64,000 nt of DNA from Hyphomicrobiales bacterium. GTDB taxonomy: Bacteria; Pseudomonadota; Alphaproteobacteria; Rhizobiales; Rhizobiaceae. Of the stretch, positions 1-9,638 are shown piece after piece. Each line of letters starts with the position of its first letter. Within the stretch, counting starts at the first letter, position 1. The notes under the pieces are model-generated. The model did not search any database, had not been told where the DNA came from, and saw nothing but the letters and a program-made list of their open reading frames with translations. The stretch is taken from positions 1 to 64,000 of the forward strand of contig UCIV01000003.1 in assembly GCA_900472575.1 (NCBI GenBank), given 5' to 3'. The position numbers and the translations under genes were made by a program.

Positions 1-1394
1 ATGCCCTTGGACTTGCGCAGTTCGACCATGGCATCGACATAGTTGGCGCGCACGGCGGCCGGGTCGAGGATTTCGAGATCGGCGGGCAGTTCGATGTCCT
101 TGGCCCTGGCGATCATCTGGATGGCATCGGGGCGACCGAGCAACACGCAACGGGCAATGCCCTTCTGGTGGCAGATGACGGCAGCCTGCAGCGTGCGGGG
201 TTCTTCACCCTCGGGGAGCACGATACGCTTGTTGGCGCGGCGTGCACCTTCGATCAGGTGGTTGCGGAAGCGCGGCGGCGAAAGCCGGGCTTCGGTCGAG
301 GTGCCGATCCGGTCACGCAGCGATGTCGTGTCGATATGTTCGGCGACGAAATCGATGACCTTTTCCATGTGCTGGCTGTCATCCTGGCTGACATGGTAGC
401 TCAGATGGGCAAGGCGCGAGGCGGTGGCATAGGTGTCGTCGGGGGTGGACAGGATCGGCAGGATGTTTGAGCCGACCGAGGCCATCAGGTCTGCGACCGG
501 GGTTGCGAGCGGTGCGCCGCAGGTGAGCAACAGGCCGGCAAGCGGTACGCCGCGGCTGTGAGCAAGCGCCGAGGCAAGCGCGATATCGCTGCGGTCACCG
601 GGCATGACGACCAGGGTTTCGGGGCGCAGGCGGTCGATCATCTTCTCGACCGAACGGGCACCGACGACGATCTCGCGGACACGCACGGCATCGAGCTTGG
701 AACCCTGCACGACGCTCAGATCAAGCGACGAGACGAGGTCGGACAGGCGTGGCGTGTTCAGATTCGGCTCGTAGGGGATCGCGCCGAGGATGGTCGACGA
801 GGCGAGACCGAAGGGAGCGAGAGCGTCCTTCAGTTTTTCGCGATCCGCAGCTACCTTCATCTTGTTGATCATCAGGCCAAGAAGCGGCGAATTTCCCTCA
901 CGCGCATACTGGCGATGAATCAAGGCGACCGTTTCGGCGATGAACTTCGGCTCGTAATCGACGCCGCTCAGGACCGGAATGACGTCAGCGCCAAGGCTGC
1001 GGACGATTTCGACGTTGAGGCGAAGCGCGATCTGTGCGCTGGCGAGCGGAATCAGGCCCTCGACGACAACCACGTCATGATCGGCGCGCAGGGCTTCCGT
1101 CATCGTTGCTACGTCTTCAAGCAGAGCCGCGAGGTCACCCTTGCGAATCTGTTCTTCCGCCTTCTCGAACGGGATCGGTTCCGGAGAGTTGGTCATGCAC
1201 AGGGTGCGGGCGAAGTGGCTCGACGTATCGATGCCCTTCTTCTGGACGCGGCTTTCAGACCGTGGCTGAGCGATCGGCTTGACGAAGGCGACCTTCATGC
1301 CGTCTCGCTGCAGTGCCCGCACCAAGCCAAGCGAGAGCGAGGTCAGGCCGACGTCCTGTGCTGCCGCAGCAAGGAAAATTATACGTGCGCACAT
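1..1394 (-). CDS. pta: phosphate acetyltransferase, 3' end beyond window
   Basis: Interconverts acetyl-CoA and acetyl phosphate and works with the acetate kinase just upstream. About 464 residues are visible and the frame stays open at the window edge. The N-terminus (MCARIIFLAAAQDVGLTSLS, the P-loop-like DTB-synthetase fold, with DVGLTS in place of a normal Walker A) is followed by a DRTGG-type domain around residues 215-330 and the beginning of the PTA_PTB catalytic domain (RANKRIVLPEGEEPRTLQAA). This is the long, three-domain Pta of about 700 residues, as in E. coli. The ATG at 1394 has an AAGGA site 9 nt upstream. It follows ackA by 69 bp on the same strand and is the last visible gene of the pflB-pflA-ackA-pta fermentation cluster. 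Confidence 0.93.
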   Translation of the reverse strand, partial: MCARIIFLAAAAQDVGLTSLSLGLVRALQRDGMKVAFVKPIAQPRSESRVQKKGIDTSSHFARTLCMTNSPEPIPFEKAEEQIRKGDLAALLEDVATMTEALRADHDVVVVEGLIPLASAQIALRLNVEIVRSLGADVIPVLSGVDYEPKFIAETVALIHRQYAREGNSPLLGLMINKMKVAADREKLKDALAPFGLASSTILGAIPYEPNLNTPRLSDLVSSLDLSVVQGSKLDAVRVREIVVGARSVEKMIDRLRPETLVVMPGDRSDIALASALAHSRGVPLAGLLLTCGAPLATPVADLMASVGSNILPILSTPDDTYATASRLAHLSYHVSQDDSQHMEKVIDFVAEHIDTTSLRDRIGTSTEARLSPPRFRNHLIEGARRANKRIVLPEGEEPRTLQAAVICHQKGIARCVLLGRPDAIQMIARAKDIELPADLEILDPAAVRANYVDAMVELRKSKG

Positions 1395-1463
1395 TGAGAA
1401 TTATCCTTCTGTATGTTCGCGGTGATTATGAATTGGTTGAAATAATGCGATCTGCAAAAACTG

Positions 1464-2675
1464 TTACGCAGCGGTGGACGCTGCGACGGCCTCCAGCGTA
1501 TCGTGGGAAATCATCCATTCCTCATTGGTGGCGATGACGGCAGCGGTTGCCTTGCTGTCCTTCGCGGTGATGACGCCGCAACGTCCGCCGAACATCTGGC
1601 CATTGGCGTCCGCATCAAGCTTGAGACCGAAAACTGACAGGCGTTCGATCGTCCGCTGGCGCATGGTTGCCGAGTTTTCGCCGATGCCACCGGTGAAAAT
1701 GACGGCATCCAGACGGTTGAGCGAGGTTGCGAGGCCACCGATGTAACGGGCCAGGCGATGGACGAAGACGTCGAGAGCCAGCTTGGCGCCCTCATGGCCT
1801 TCCTTCTCTGCATTCTCCAGCGTGCGGCAATCGTTGGACAGGCCGGAGAGGCCGAGCAGACCGCTCTTGCGGTTGAGCAGCGTGTCGAGTTCGTCGATCG
1901 TCAGGCCGTCCTCGCGGGCGATGTGGAAGAGTGCGCCCGGATCGATGTCGCCGGAGCGGGTGCCCATGACAAGGCCTTCAAGCGGAGTGAAACCCATCGA
2001 CGTGTCGACGCTCTTGCCGTTCAGAACAGCGGTTGCCGAAGCGCCATTGCCGAGATGGGCGATAACCAGGCCGTGATCGTTGGGGTCGAGGCCGAGAAGC
2101 TCGATTGCTTCCGCTGCAACAAAGCGGTGGCTGGTTCCATGGAAACCGTAACGGCGAACGCCGAGGTTACGGTAGCAATCCTGCGGGACGGCATAGGTGA
2201 AGGCAGCCTGTGGCATAGTGGTGTGGAAGGCGGTGTCGAAGACTGCTGCATGCGGGACGTTGGGCAGCGCTGCCATGGCGGTCCTGATGCCGAGGATGTT
2301 TGCCGGGTTGTGCAATGGAGCGAGATTGGATAGCGCATCCATCTCGCGCAGGATTTCGTCGGTAATGAGCGTGGATGCGGAGAAGCGCTCGCCGCCGTGG
2401 ACCGTGCGGTGACCGACTGCCACAATCGAGCTCAGCCAGCCCTTCTGCTCAAGAATGCCGAGGAGTTTCTGCAAGGCGACGTCGTGGCTGCCGCTGTCGA
2501 GCGACATTTCGGTCTTCTCGCCCTTTTCCTTGACAACAAGCCGGCTTTCCGGCTGTCCGAGGTTTTCTGCCAGAGCCGAAAGAAGCGGCTCGCGGTTGGT
2601 ACCCGAGAAGACGCCGAATTTAACGGAAGAACTGCCGCAGTTCACAACGAGAACGAGCGAGCGAATATCGATCAT
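1464..2675 (-). CDS. ackA: acetate kinase
   Basis: Makes ATP and acetate from acetyl phosphate and ADP in the cytoplasm. The 403-residue protein carries the family motifs VVNCGSSSVKFGVF near the N-terminus, GHRTVHGGERFS, FDTAFHTTMP, and HLGNGASATAVLNGKSVDTS with a following MGFTPLEGLVMGTRSGDIDP stretch, and the length is typical. An in-frame ATG six codons upstream exists, but the ATG at 2675 is preferred because AAGGA lies about 7 nt before it and the upstream ATG has no Shine-Dalgarno. It sits 57 bp after pflA and 69 bp before pta, so the four genes probably form one transcript for ATP-yielding overflow or anaerobic metabolism. Confidence 0.95.
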   Translation of the reverse strand: MIDIRSLVLVVNCGSSSVKFGVFSGTNREPLLSALAENLGQPESRLVVKEKGEKTEMSLDSGSHDVALQKLLGILEQKGWLSSIVAVGHRTVHGGERFSASTLITDEILREMDALSNLAPLHNPANILGIRTAMAALPNVPHAAVFDTAFHTTMPQAAFTYAVPQDCYRNLGVRRYGFHGTSHRFVAAEAIELLGLDPNDHGLVIAHLGNGASATAVLNGKSVDTSMGFTPLEGLVMGTRSGDIDPGALFHIAREDGLTIDELDTLLNRKSGLLGLSGLSNDCRTLENAEKEGHEGAKLALDVFVHRLARYIGGLATSLNRLDAVIFTGGIGENSATMRQRTIERLSVFGLKLDADANGQMFGGRCGVITAKDSKATAAVIATNEEWMISHDTLEAVAASTAA

Positions 2676-2731
2676 ATTGGTATTCCTTGTCATTTATGTA
2701 ATTGGGAACGCTTTCCCGATGCTTGCGTGTC

Positions 2732-3529
2732 CTAAAAGACCGTCAGCCCGCGTTCCGCGAATATTGATCTTGCTTCAGCTGTGGATTCCGGCGTTGGCGT
2801 CGGAGCTCCTGCGAGCGGATAATCCATTCCCAGCTGCGCCCATTTCTGCGTACCCATCTGGTGGAAGGGTAGAACTTCGACGCGCTCTATAATCGAGCCG
2901 AGGTCCGCAACGAAATCGGCGAGCCTTGCTATGTCGTCATGTCCGTCGGTCCAGCCGGGAACCAGCACATATCGCAGCCACATCTTCTTCTGCAGCCGCT
3001 GCAGGCGGTGGGCGAAGTCGAGCGTCGGCTGCAGTGGTTGTGCAGTGAGGCGCTGATAGACCTCGGGGTCACTGTGCTTGATATCGAGAAGGACGAGGTC
3101 GACATTATCAAACCACTCGTCGTCTACCGAGGCATGAAGATAGCCTTGTGTATCGAGTGCTGTATGAAGGCCGAGTTCGCTCTTGAAGTGCTTGAACATC
3201 TCGCCGACGAACGGCGCCTGCATCAGCGGTTCGCCGCCCGATATGGTCACGCCACCTGCCATCCGCAGGAAGCCCGCGTAAGGCTTTACTTCGGCCAGGG
3301 CGTCATCGAGAGTGATCTTGCGACCGTTATGCAGCTTCCAGGTATCGGGATTGTGGCAATAAACACACCGGAACAGGCAGCCGGCCATGAAGAAGACGAA
3401 ACGCATTCCCGGCCCATCAACGGCCGCACCACTTTCCACGGAATGCAGGTAGCCAAAGTCCGTCGAAGAGTGGGTGCCTGCGGGGGCATGCGCCTTCGGC
3501 GGGCGGGTGATCGCTCGTTGAATGTCCAT
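2732..3529 (-). CDS. pflA: pyruvate formate-lyase activating enzyme
   Basis: A radical-SAM enzyme that installs the glycyl radical on PflB. The 265-residue protein has the CxxxCxxC cluster ligands at C51, C55 and C58 (CLFRCVYCHNPDTW), followed by the GGVTISGGEPLMQ SAM-binding segment, both diagnostic of the PflA family. The N-terminus has about 24 extra residues before the conserved FGYLHSVESGAAVDGPGMRF start, so translation could begin slightly further in. It lies 86 bp downstream of pflB, separated by a strong hairpin that may lower its expression relative to the abundant lyase. Confidence 0.94.
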   Translation of the reverse strand: MDIQRAITRPPKAHAPAGTHSSTDFGYLHSVESGAAVDGPGMRFVFFMAGCLFRCVYCHNPDTWKLHNGRKITLDDALAEVKPYAGFLRMAGGVTISGGEPLMQAPFVGEMFKHFKSELGLHTALDTQGYLHASVDDEWFDNVDLVLLDIKHSDPEVYQRLTAQPLQPTLDFAHRLQRLQKKMWLRYVLVPGWTDGHDDIARLADFVADLGSIIERVEVLPFHQMGTQKWAQLGMDYPLAGAPTPTPESTAEARSIFAERGLTVF

Positions 3530-3570
3530 GGGGCAACTCGTATCTGTAGATAGATTTCGGGTTAACAGCG

Positions 3571-3599
3571 TGGGCGCATATGGGTTCCATATGCGCCCA
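3571..3599 (-). terminator. hairpin between pflB and pflA
   Basis: A perfect 13-bp inverted repeat (TGGGCGCATATGG / CCATATGCGCCCA) with a 3-nt loop begins 17 nt after the pflB stop. No T-run follows on the minus strand, so it looks more like an mRNA-stabilising or attenuating structure within the operon than a full terminator. Confidence 0.6.
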
Positions 3600-3615
3600 G
3601 CCTAACGCCTAAACG

Positions 3616-5874
3616 TTACATCTTTGAATGGAACGTGCGCGAGATGACGTCGAGCTGCTGTTCACGGGTCAGCTTGACGAAATTGACCGCATATCCCGAC
3701 ACGCGAACCGTCAACTGCGGATACAGTTCCGGATGTTCCATTGCATGGACAAGCGTGTCACGATTGAAGACGTTGACGTTGACATGGAAGCCACCTGCTG
3801 CCGTGTAGGCATCAAGGCAATTTGCCAGGTTCTTTGCACGTTCCTCGCTGGTGCGACCGAGCGAGTCCGGTGTTGCCGAAGCCGTCCAGGAAATACCGTC
3901 GAGGGCGGCGTCGTAGGGGATCTTGGCAACCGATGCGCCGGCAGCGACGAAGCCCTTGGTATCACGACCGTTCATCGGGTTTGCACCCGGTGCGAAGGGC
4001 TCGCCTGCGCGACGTCCGTCCGGCGTGTTGCCCGTCTTCTTGCCGTAGACCACGTTGGAGGTGATCGTCAGCACCGACTGGGTCGGCATCGAGTTACGAT
4101 AGAAGTAGGGCTGTGCCGCAATCTTCTTCATGAAGGTTTCGGTCAACCAGACTGCGATGGAGTCAACGCTGTCATCGTTGTTGCCGTAAGCAGGGTAGGT
4201 GCCTTCGATCTTGTAATCGACGGCCAGACCTGCCTCGTTGCGGATGACCTTGACCTTGGCATGCTTGATTGCCGACAGCGAGTCCGCTGCGACCGAAAGG
4301 CCGGCGATGCCGCAAGCCATGGTGCGCAGAATGTCGCGGTCGTGCAGCGCCATTTCGATACGCTCGTAAGCGTATTTGTCGTGCATGTAGTGAACGGTGT
4401 TGAGTGCCTTGACGTAGGTCTTGGCCAGCCAGTCCATCATCTTGTCGAACTTTGCCATGACTTCGTCATAGTCGAGCACGTCAGCCGTGATCGGCTCGAA
4501 GCCCTTGGCAACGACTGCACCGCTCTTTTCGTCGACGCCGCCGTTGATCGCATAGAGCAGGGCCTTTGCGAGGTTGGAGCGGGCACCGAAGAACTGCATC
4601 TGCTTGCCGATGCGCATGGCCGAGACGCAGCATGCAATGCCGTAGTCGTCGCCCCATTTCGGACGCATCAGGTCGTCGTTTTCGTACTGGATGGCACTGG
4701 TATCGGCAGACACCTTGGCGCAGAAGTTCTTGAAGCCTTCCGGCAGCTTGGTGCTCCACAGTACGGTCAGGTTCGGTTCAGGAGCCGGGCCGAGGTTGTA
4801 GAGCGTGTGCAGGAAGCGGAAGCTCGACTTGGTGACCAGCGGACGGCCATCTTCGCCAACGCCACCGATCGATTCCGTAACCCAGGTCGGGTCGCCCGAG
4901 AACAGCTGGTCATACTCTGGCGTACGCAGGAAGCGGACGATCCGAAGCTTGATGATCATGTCGTCGATCAGTTCCTGAGCCTGTTCTTCGGTCAGGACGC
5001 CTGCGTCGATATCGCGCTGGATGTAGATGTCGAGGAAGGTCGAGACACGGCCGAGCGACATTGCCGCACCGTTCTGTTCCTTCACGGCTGCGAGGTATGC
5101 GAAGTAGGTCCACTGGATGGCTTCGCGGGCATTGGTGGCCGGCTTGGAAATGTCGTAGCCATACTTGGCGGCCATTTCCTTCAGTTCGTCGAGAGCGCGG
5201 TACTGTTCCGACATTTCTTCACGCAGACGCATGACGTCGTCGTTGAAGACTTCGTTCTCGATTGCGCGGAAGTCCTTCAGGCGGAAGGCGCGCAGTGCGT
5301 CAGTGCCGTAAAGGGCAACGCGGCGATAGTCGCCGATGATGCGGCCGCGGCCGTAGGCGTCCGGCAGGCCGGTGATGACGCCGGACTTGCGGGCGGCGAG
5401 GATTTCCGGGCTGTAGACGTCGAAGATGCCCTGGTTATGGCTCTTGCGATATTTCGTCCAGACTTCGTGAACCGACGGATCGAGCTTGAAACCAAAGGCC
5501 TCGAGGCCGTTTTCGACCATACGCAGGCCGCCGTTCGGCATGATGGCGCGCTTCAGCGGCGCGTCGGTCTGCAGGCCGACGATCAGCTCGATGTCCTTGG
5601 CGATATAACCTGCATCATGTGCGGTGATCGTCGAGGCACGGTCGGCAGATACGTCCAGAACACCCTTCTTGCGTTCCTCAGCGAGGAGCACTCCGAGTGT
5701 TTCCCAGACCTTCAAGGTGCGTGGCGTTGGGCCGGCAAGAAATGCGCCGTCTGCCTCGTAGGGCTTGTAGTTGTTCTGGATGAAGTCGCGGACGTCAACG
5801 GCGTCGCGCCACTTGTCGCCCTTAAAACCGGCCCAAGCGTCGGCGGGGACGATTGTTTGGGAAAGGATGCCCAT
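3616..5874 (-). CDS. pflB: formate C-acetyltransferase (pyruvate formate-lyase)
   Basis: Non-oxidatively cleaves pyruvate with CoA to formate and acetyl-CoA, using an oxygen-sensitive glycyl radical. The 752-residue protein has the catalytic Cys-Cys pair ([14 protein letters not shown], about residues 413-414) and the C-terminal glycine-radical motif [10 protein letters not shown] with Gly near 727. The N-terminus ([20 protein letters not shown]) aligns with E. coli PflB. An in-frame ATG 33 nt upstream exists, but the ATG at 5874 is chosen because AGAGGAAG precedes it and the protein then starts where the family starts. It is first in an operon with pflA, ackA and pta. A perfect anaerobox lies 131 bp upstream, so anaerobic induction is expected. 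A PFL is uncommon in largely aerobic rhizobia. Confidence 0.96.
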   Translation of the reverse strand: MGILSQTIVPADAWAGFKGDKWRDAVDVRDFIQNNYKPYEADGAFLAGPTPRTLKVWETLGVLLAEERKKGVLDVSADRASTITAHDAGYIAKDIELIVGLQTDAPLKRAIMPNGGLRMVENGLEAFGFKLDPSVHEVWTKYRKSHNQGIFDVYSPEILAARKSGVITGLPDAYGRGRIIGDYRRVALYGTDALRAFRLKDFRAIENEVFNDDVMRLREEMSEQYRALDELKEMAAKYGYDISKPATNAREAIQWTYFAYLAAVKEQNGAAMSLGRVSTFLDIYIQRDIDAGVLTEEQAQELIDDMIIKLRIVRFLRTPEYDQLFSGDPTWVTESIGGVGEDGRPLVTKSSFRFLHTLYNLGPAPEPNLTVLWSTKLPEGFKNFCAKVSADTSAIQYENDDLMRPKWGDDYGIACCVSAMRIGKQMQFFGARSNLAKALLYAINGGVDEKSGAVVAKGFEPITADVLDYDEVMAKFDKMMDWLAKTYVKALNTVHYMHDKYAYERIEMALHDRDILRTMACGIAGLSVAADSLSAIKHAKVKVIRNEAGLAVDYKIEGTYPAYGNNDDSVDSIAVWLTETFMKKIAAQPYFYRNSMPTQSVLTITSNVVYGKKTGNTPDGRRAGEPFAPGANPMNGRDTKGFVAAGASVAKIPYDAALDGISWTASATPDSLGRTSEERAKNLANCLDAYTAAGGFHVNVNVFNRDTLVHAMEHPELYPQLTVRVSGYAVNFVKLTREQQLDVISRTFHSKM

Positions 5875-6004
5875 TAGTCTTCTTCCTCTTTCTTTGCCTT
5901 TCGGCATTTGGTGAAGCGCCCTCCCAACCGTGGTCCCATTAAGACAGAGCCTGAGAGGACCGCGGCTTCCATCTGCAACTTACCAATGTAGTGGACATCA
6001 AAGT

Positions 6005-6018
6005 TTGATCCCGATCAA
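6005..6018. promoter_or_regulatory. FNR/FixK-type anaerobox
   Basis: The sequence TTGATCCCGATCAA is an exact match to the TTGAT-N4-ATCAA consensus of FNR/FixK/FnrN regulators. It lies in the 255-bp divergent region between pflB (131 bp from its start) and kdgK (111 bp from its start). The obvious target is pflB, but a bidirectional effect on kdgK is possible. Apart from this box and the start-proximal ribosome sites, nothing else is recognised in 5875-6129. Confidence 0.8.
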
Positions 6019-6129
6019 CGTAGGAATTGATGAGTGTGAATATGGTCCGGCCCAGCGCTGGACGAAATCTTAATCCACGCCCCAGTTTTACAGGACAGCG
6101 TCACGCCTTGGGGGCGGAAGGGAGGCAAA

Positions 6130-7110
6130 ATGCCACTGGAAATACGCGTAGCTTCGATCGGCGAATGCATGGTCGAATTGCAACGCAAGCCGGACGGCTC
6201 GATTACGCAAGCTTTCGGAGGTGATACTTTCAACACCGCTGCCTACATGGCACGGTTGGGTGCTGGTTTGGGATCATTCGTCTCATACATAACCGCCATC
6301 GGTGATGATCCTTTCAGCGAAGACATGGCGGCGTTCTGGAATTCCCAGGGTGTCGACGATCATCTTGTGTTGCGCAGAAAAGGCCAGCGGCCCGGTCTTT
6401 ATTTTATCAAGACGGACCCAACCGGTGAACGTCGCTTCTTCTACTGGCGCGGCGAGGCTGCCGCCCGTGAAACTTTCCAGGGTGAAGGTTCTGATGAGCT
6501 TCTTGCCGCACTCGAAGGATTTACGAGCGTCTACATCTCCGGCATCAGTCTGGCCGTGTTGAAACCGGAAAGCCGCGAGCGTCTGCTCGTAAAGCTGGAA
6601 GAACTTGCACGTGCCGGTGTCGCCGTCGATTTCGATGGCAACTATCGTCCGCTGCTTTGGGGCGGTATCGAAAATGCACGTGCGGCCTATGAACGCGTCA
6701 TCGCATTTTCGACCCGCGTTCTCGTCACCATCGAGGAGCTCGAAGTGTTTGGGCTTGCCCAGACCATGGAAGCAGGCATTGAATATTTTGCAAAAATGCC
6801 GCAGCTGGAAGTAGTGATCAAGGACGGGCCGGGCGTTGCAACGCTCATCCATGGCGGTAAGGTCGAAACCGTACCAGCCACCAAAGTCGAGAAAGTTGTC
6901 GACACAACTGCTGCCGGCGACAGTTTTTCAGCAACCTATATTCTAGGCCGCAACCTTGGTATTGAACCCGCGGAGGCAGCACGTCGTGCCCACGTCGTCG
7001 CAGGCGCGGTCGTACAGCACCATGGTGCAATCATACCGAAAGACGCCACACCCGACGTCTTCAAAACTGAGATCGCCAGCCGCGGCAATTTAATCACCGC
7101 GGCGGAATAG
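6130..7110 (+). CDS. kdgK: 2-keto-3-deoxygluconate kinase
   Basis: Phosphorylates 2-keto-3-deoxygluconate to KDPG, the step that takes pectin and uronate breakdown products into the Entner-Doudoroff aldolase. The 326-residue PfkB/ribokinase-family protein has the N-terminal [15 protein letters not shown] substrate motif and the C-terminal [16 protein letters not shown] signature containing the catalytic Asp. GGGAGG precedes the ATG. It starts a five-gene plus-strand operon (kdgK-kdgT-yhcH-like-kduI-kduD). No eda gene is present in the window. Confidence 0.93.
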   Translation: MPLEIRVASIGECMVELQRKPDGSITQAFGGDTFNTAAYMARLGAGLGSFVSYITAIGDDPFSEDMAAFWNSQGVDDHLVLRRKGQRPGLYFIKTDPTGERRFFYWRGEAAARETFQGEGSDELLAALEGFTSVYISGISLAVLKPESRERLLVKLEELARAGVAVDFDGNYRPLLWGGIENARAAYERVIAFSTRVLVTIEELEVFGLAQTMEAGIEYFAKMPQLEVVIKDGPGVATLIHGGKVETVPATKVEKVVDTTAAGDSFSATYILGRNLGIEPAEAARRAHVVAGAVVQHHGAIIPKDATPDVFKTEIASRGNLITAAE

Positions 7111-7139
7111 CGAACTCATTATTAAGGAGGAATACAAAA

Positions 7140-8156
7140 ATGAATATTAAAAAGGCAATTGATAAAGTCCCCGGCGGACTAATGCTCGTGCCGCTCATTC
7201 TGGGCGCACTTTGCAAGACCTTCTTCCCCTGGGCCGGTAGCTATTTCGGTTCGTTTACCAATGGTTTGATCGCCGGCACCGTGCCGATCCTGGCCGTCTG
7301 GTTCTTCTGCATGGGTACCTCTATCGACCTTCGCGCAACCGGTACGGTTCTGCGCAAGTCGGGTAACCTCGTCGTCGTCAAGACGCTCGTTGCCTGGGGC
7401 GCCACCTACATCGCCGCTCAGTTCCTGCCGCTCGAAGGTGTGCAGTCGGGCCTGTTCATGGGCTTTTCGGCTCTGGCCATCTGCGCCGCAATGGACATGA
7501 CCAACGGTGGTCTCTACGCCGCGATCATGCAGCAATACGGCACCAAGGAAGAATCGGGCGCCTTCGTCCTGATGTCGATCGAATCAGGCCCGCTGGTCTC
7601 GATGCTGATCCTCGGCGCAGCAGGCGTTGCAACCTTCGAACCGCATCTGTTCGTCGGCGCAGTCCTGCCCTTCCTGATCGGCTTCATCCTCGGCAACCTC
7701 GATAAGGATCTGCGCGCCTTCTTCAAGGGCGGCGTCACCACCCTGATCCCGTTCTTCGGTTTTGCTCTGGGTAACGGCATCGACCTGCACGTCATCGCTC
7801 AGACCGGTCTTGGCGGTATCCTGCTCGGCGTCATCGTCATCGTCGTCACTGGTATCCCGCTGATGCTTGCCGACAAGTTCATCGGTGGCGGTAATGGTAC
7901 TGCCGGTCTCGCAGCTTCGTCGGCCGCCGGCGCTGCTGTCGCCAACCCGATGATCATCGCCGAAATGGCTCCGCAGTTTAAGCCTGCCGCAGCCGCCGCT
8001 ACTTCGCTGGTCGCCGCAGCATGCCTGACTACCGCTATCCTGGTTCCGATCCTGACCGGTATGTACGCCAAGTACATGAAGAAGCGGGGCGGTGTTGTCG
8101 AAACCGTCGCGGCCGATGCGCCGGAGGCTGGTGACGAGCTAAAGGTTGCCCATTAA
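7140..8156 (+). CDS. kdgT: 2-keto-3-deoxygluconate permease
   Basis: An inner-membrane H+ symporter of the KdgT family that imports 2-keto-3-deoxygluconate. The 338-residue protein has about ten hydrophobic segments and starts with the family-typical [20 protein letters not shown]. An AAGGAGG site lies 29 bp after the kdgK stop, so the two are co-transcribed. Its pairing with the kinase supports scavenging of uronate-derived KDG from outside the cell. Confidence 0.93.
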   Translation: MNIKKAIDKVPGGLMLVPLILGALCKTFFPWAGSYFGSFTNGLIAGTVPILAVWFFCMGTSIDLRATGTVLRKSGNLVVVKTLVAWGATYIAAQFLPLEGVQSGLFMGFSALAICAAMDMTNGGLYAAIMQQYGTKEESGAFVLMSIESGPLVSMLILGAAGVATFEPHLFVGAVLPFLIGFILGNLDKDLRAFFKGGVTTLIPFFGFALGNGIDLHVIAQTGLGGILLGVIVIVVTGIPLMLADKFIGGGNGTAGLAASSAAGAAVANPMIIAEMAPQFKPAAAAATSLVAAACLTTAILVPILTGMYAKYMKKRGGVVETVAADAPEAGDELKVAH

Positions 8157-8165
8157 GCTCTGAGC

Positions 8166-8191
8166 GGGGCCAGTGCTTTGCCACTGGCCCC
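8166..8191 (+). terminator. intercistronic hairpin after kdgT
   Basis: A perfect 10-bp inverted repeat (GGGGCCAGTG / CACTGGCCCC) with a 6-nt loop, not followed by a T-run. It may stabilise the kdgK-kdgT part of the mRNA or partly terminate before the downstream genes. Confidence 0.5.
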
Positions 8192-8217
8192 ATCCAGTTC
8201 ATTTAAGGAATAACGTC

Positions 8218-8679
8218 ATGTATCTCAGCAATCTCGCCACGCTCGACCGAGACGCCGCAACTCTTCCGGCAAACATCCAGAAAGGCCTCAAGTTCCTGGC
8301 CGAAACGGATATCGCTGCATTGCCCGCCGGACGTGTCGATATCGAAGGCGATACCATCTTCGCCCTGATCCAGGACTACGACACTGCCCCCAAGGCCGAG
8401 AAGCGTCCGGAATCCCACGCCCGCTACATCGACATCCAGTTCGTATTCAGTGGTCGCGAAGTCATCGGTTATGCACCACTTGCTGCCGATTACACAGTCG
8501 AGGAAGACCTCTTCGAGAGCAAGGACGTCAAGTTCTACTCCAAGGTCACCGACGAAACCGATCTTCTTCTCGGAGCCGGCGCATATGCCGTGTTCTATCC
8601 CACCGACATTCATCGTCCCGGCTGTGCCGCCGAGGCGCCCGGTAAGGTGCGCAAGGTCGTCATCAAGCTTCTGGCCTGA
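8218..8679 (+). CDS. YhcH/YjgK/YiaL family protein
   Basis: A 153-residue single-domain cupin-like protein of the YhcH/YjgK/YiaL (DUF386) family. Members accompany sugar-acid and sialic-acid catabolic genes and are thought to act on sugar anomers or isomers. Conserved family features include the VDIEGDTIFALIQDYDT and ESHARYIDIQFVFSGREVIGY stretches and a C-terminal FYPTDIHRPGC metal-site histidine. The upstream in-frame ATG at 8173 is rejected in favour of the ATG at 8218, which has TAAGGA before it. It lies between kdgT and kduI, so a role in handling keto-deoxy-uronates is likely. The reaction itself is not assigned. Confidence 0.85.
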   Translation: MYLSNLATLDRDAATLPANIQKGLKFLAETDIAALPAGRVDIEGDTIFALIQDYDTAPKAEKRPESHARYIDIQFVFSGREVIGYAPLAADYTVEEDLFESKDVKFYSKVTDETDLLLGAGAYAVFYPTDIHRPGCAAEAPGKVRKVVIKLLA

Positions 8680-8725
8680 TAGACCTGCACCGTACATATC
8701 CCATCATACTTAGAGGAGTAATATC

Positions 8726-9568
8726 ATGGACATCCGCTATTCGGCCAACCAGAAGGACTTCAAGCGCTACACGACCGAGGAAACGCGCGCTGAATTCCTG
8801 ATCGAAAAGGTTTTCGCCGATGACGAGATCGTCGCCACTTACAGCCACGTCGATCGCATGGTCGTGTTCGGCTGCAAGCCGGTCAATGAAGCCGTTCCGC
8901 TCGACAAGGGCATCGATTGCATGAAGAATTTCGGCACGAATTACGTGCTGGAACGCCGCGAACTCGGCATCTTCAACCTTGGCGGCGAAGGTTCTGTCGA
9001 GGTCGATGGCGAAGTCTACAATCTCGCCTTCAAGGATTGCCTCTACGTCACCAAGGGCCACAAGTCGGTTGTCTTCAAGAGCAAGGACAAGGCCAACCCA
9101 GCCAAGTTCTACATGATCTCCGCTCCGGCCCATAAGGTCTGCAAGACGACTTTCCTGTCGATTGCCGACGCCCAGAAGAAGCCGGTTGGCGACAATTCGA
9201 CGGCCAACAAGCGCGTCATCAACCAGTTCATCCACCCGGACGTTCTGGAAACCTGCCAGCTTTCGATGGGCCTGACCGAACTCGATCCGGGCAATGTCTG
9301 GAACACGATGCCAGCTCATACCCACGAGCGCCGTTCGGAAATCTACTACTACTTCAACATTGCTGAAAATCAGGCCGTCTTCCACATGATGGGTGAAGGC
9401 GATCAGACCCGCCATATCCTCGTGCAGAACGACCAGGCCGTCATCTCGCCGTCGTGGTCGATCCACGCCGGTTGCGGCACCGCCAACTACACGTTCATCT
9501 GGGCAATGTGCGGCGAAAACCTGACCTTCGACGACATGGACCATATCGCCATCAGCGACCTGCGCTAA
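8726..9568 (+). CDS. kduI: 5-keto-4-deoxyuronate isomerase
   Basis: Isomerises 5-keto-4-deoxyuronate (DKI) to 2,5-diketo-3-deoxygluconate in pectin oligogalacturonate catabolism. The 280-residue cupin shows the Zn-site cluster in WNTMPAHTHERRSEIYYYF (His, His, Glu) and the later WSIHAGCGT histidine. The family N-terminus MDIRYSANQKDFKRYTTEE is present, with an AGAGGAG site before the ATG. It directly precedes kduD, the enzyme for the next step. Confidence 0.95.
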   Translation: MDIRYSANQKDFKRYTTEETRAEFLIEKVFADDEIVATYSHVDRMVVFGCKPVNEAVPLDKGIDCMKNFGTNYVLERRELGIFNLGGEGSVEVDGEVYNLAFKDCLYVTKGHKSVVFKSKDKANPAKFYMISAPAHKVCKTTFLSIADAQKKPVGDNSTANKRVINQFIHPDVLETCQLSMGLTELDPGNVWNTMPAHTHERRSEIYYYFNIAENQAVFHMMGEGDQTRHILVQNDQAVISPSWSIHAGCGTANYTFIWAMCGENLTFDDMDHIAISDLR

Positions 9569-9638
9569 GTCGGTCTACGTCGGAGCGGCAATCATATGCC
9601 GCTCCGGTTTCTTTCAATATAGGCAAGGATTTAAGATA

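Noticed and set aside
3628..5877. 749-codon plus-strand open frame opposite pflB
   Set aside because: It lies entirely inside the clearly identified pflB on the other strand, its composition is that of a high-GC antisense frame, and it has no ribosome site or recognisable domain.
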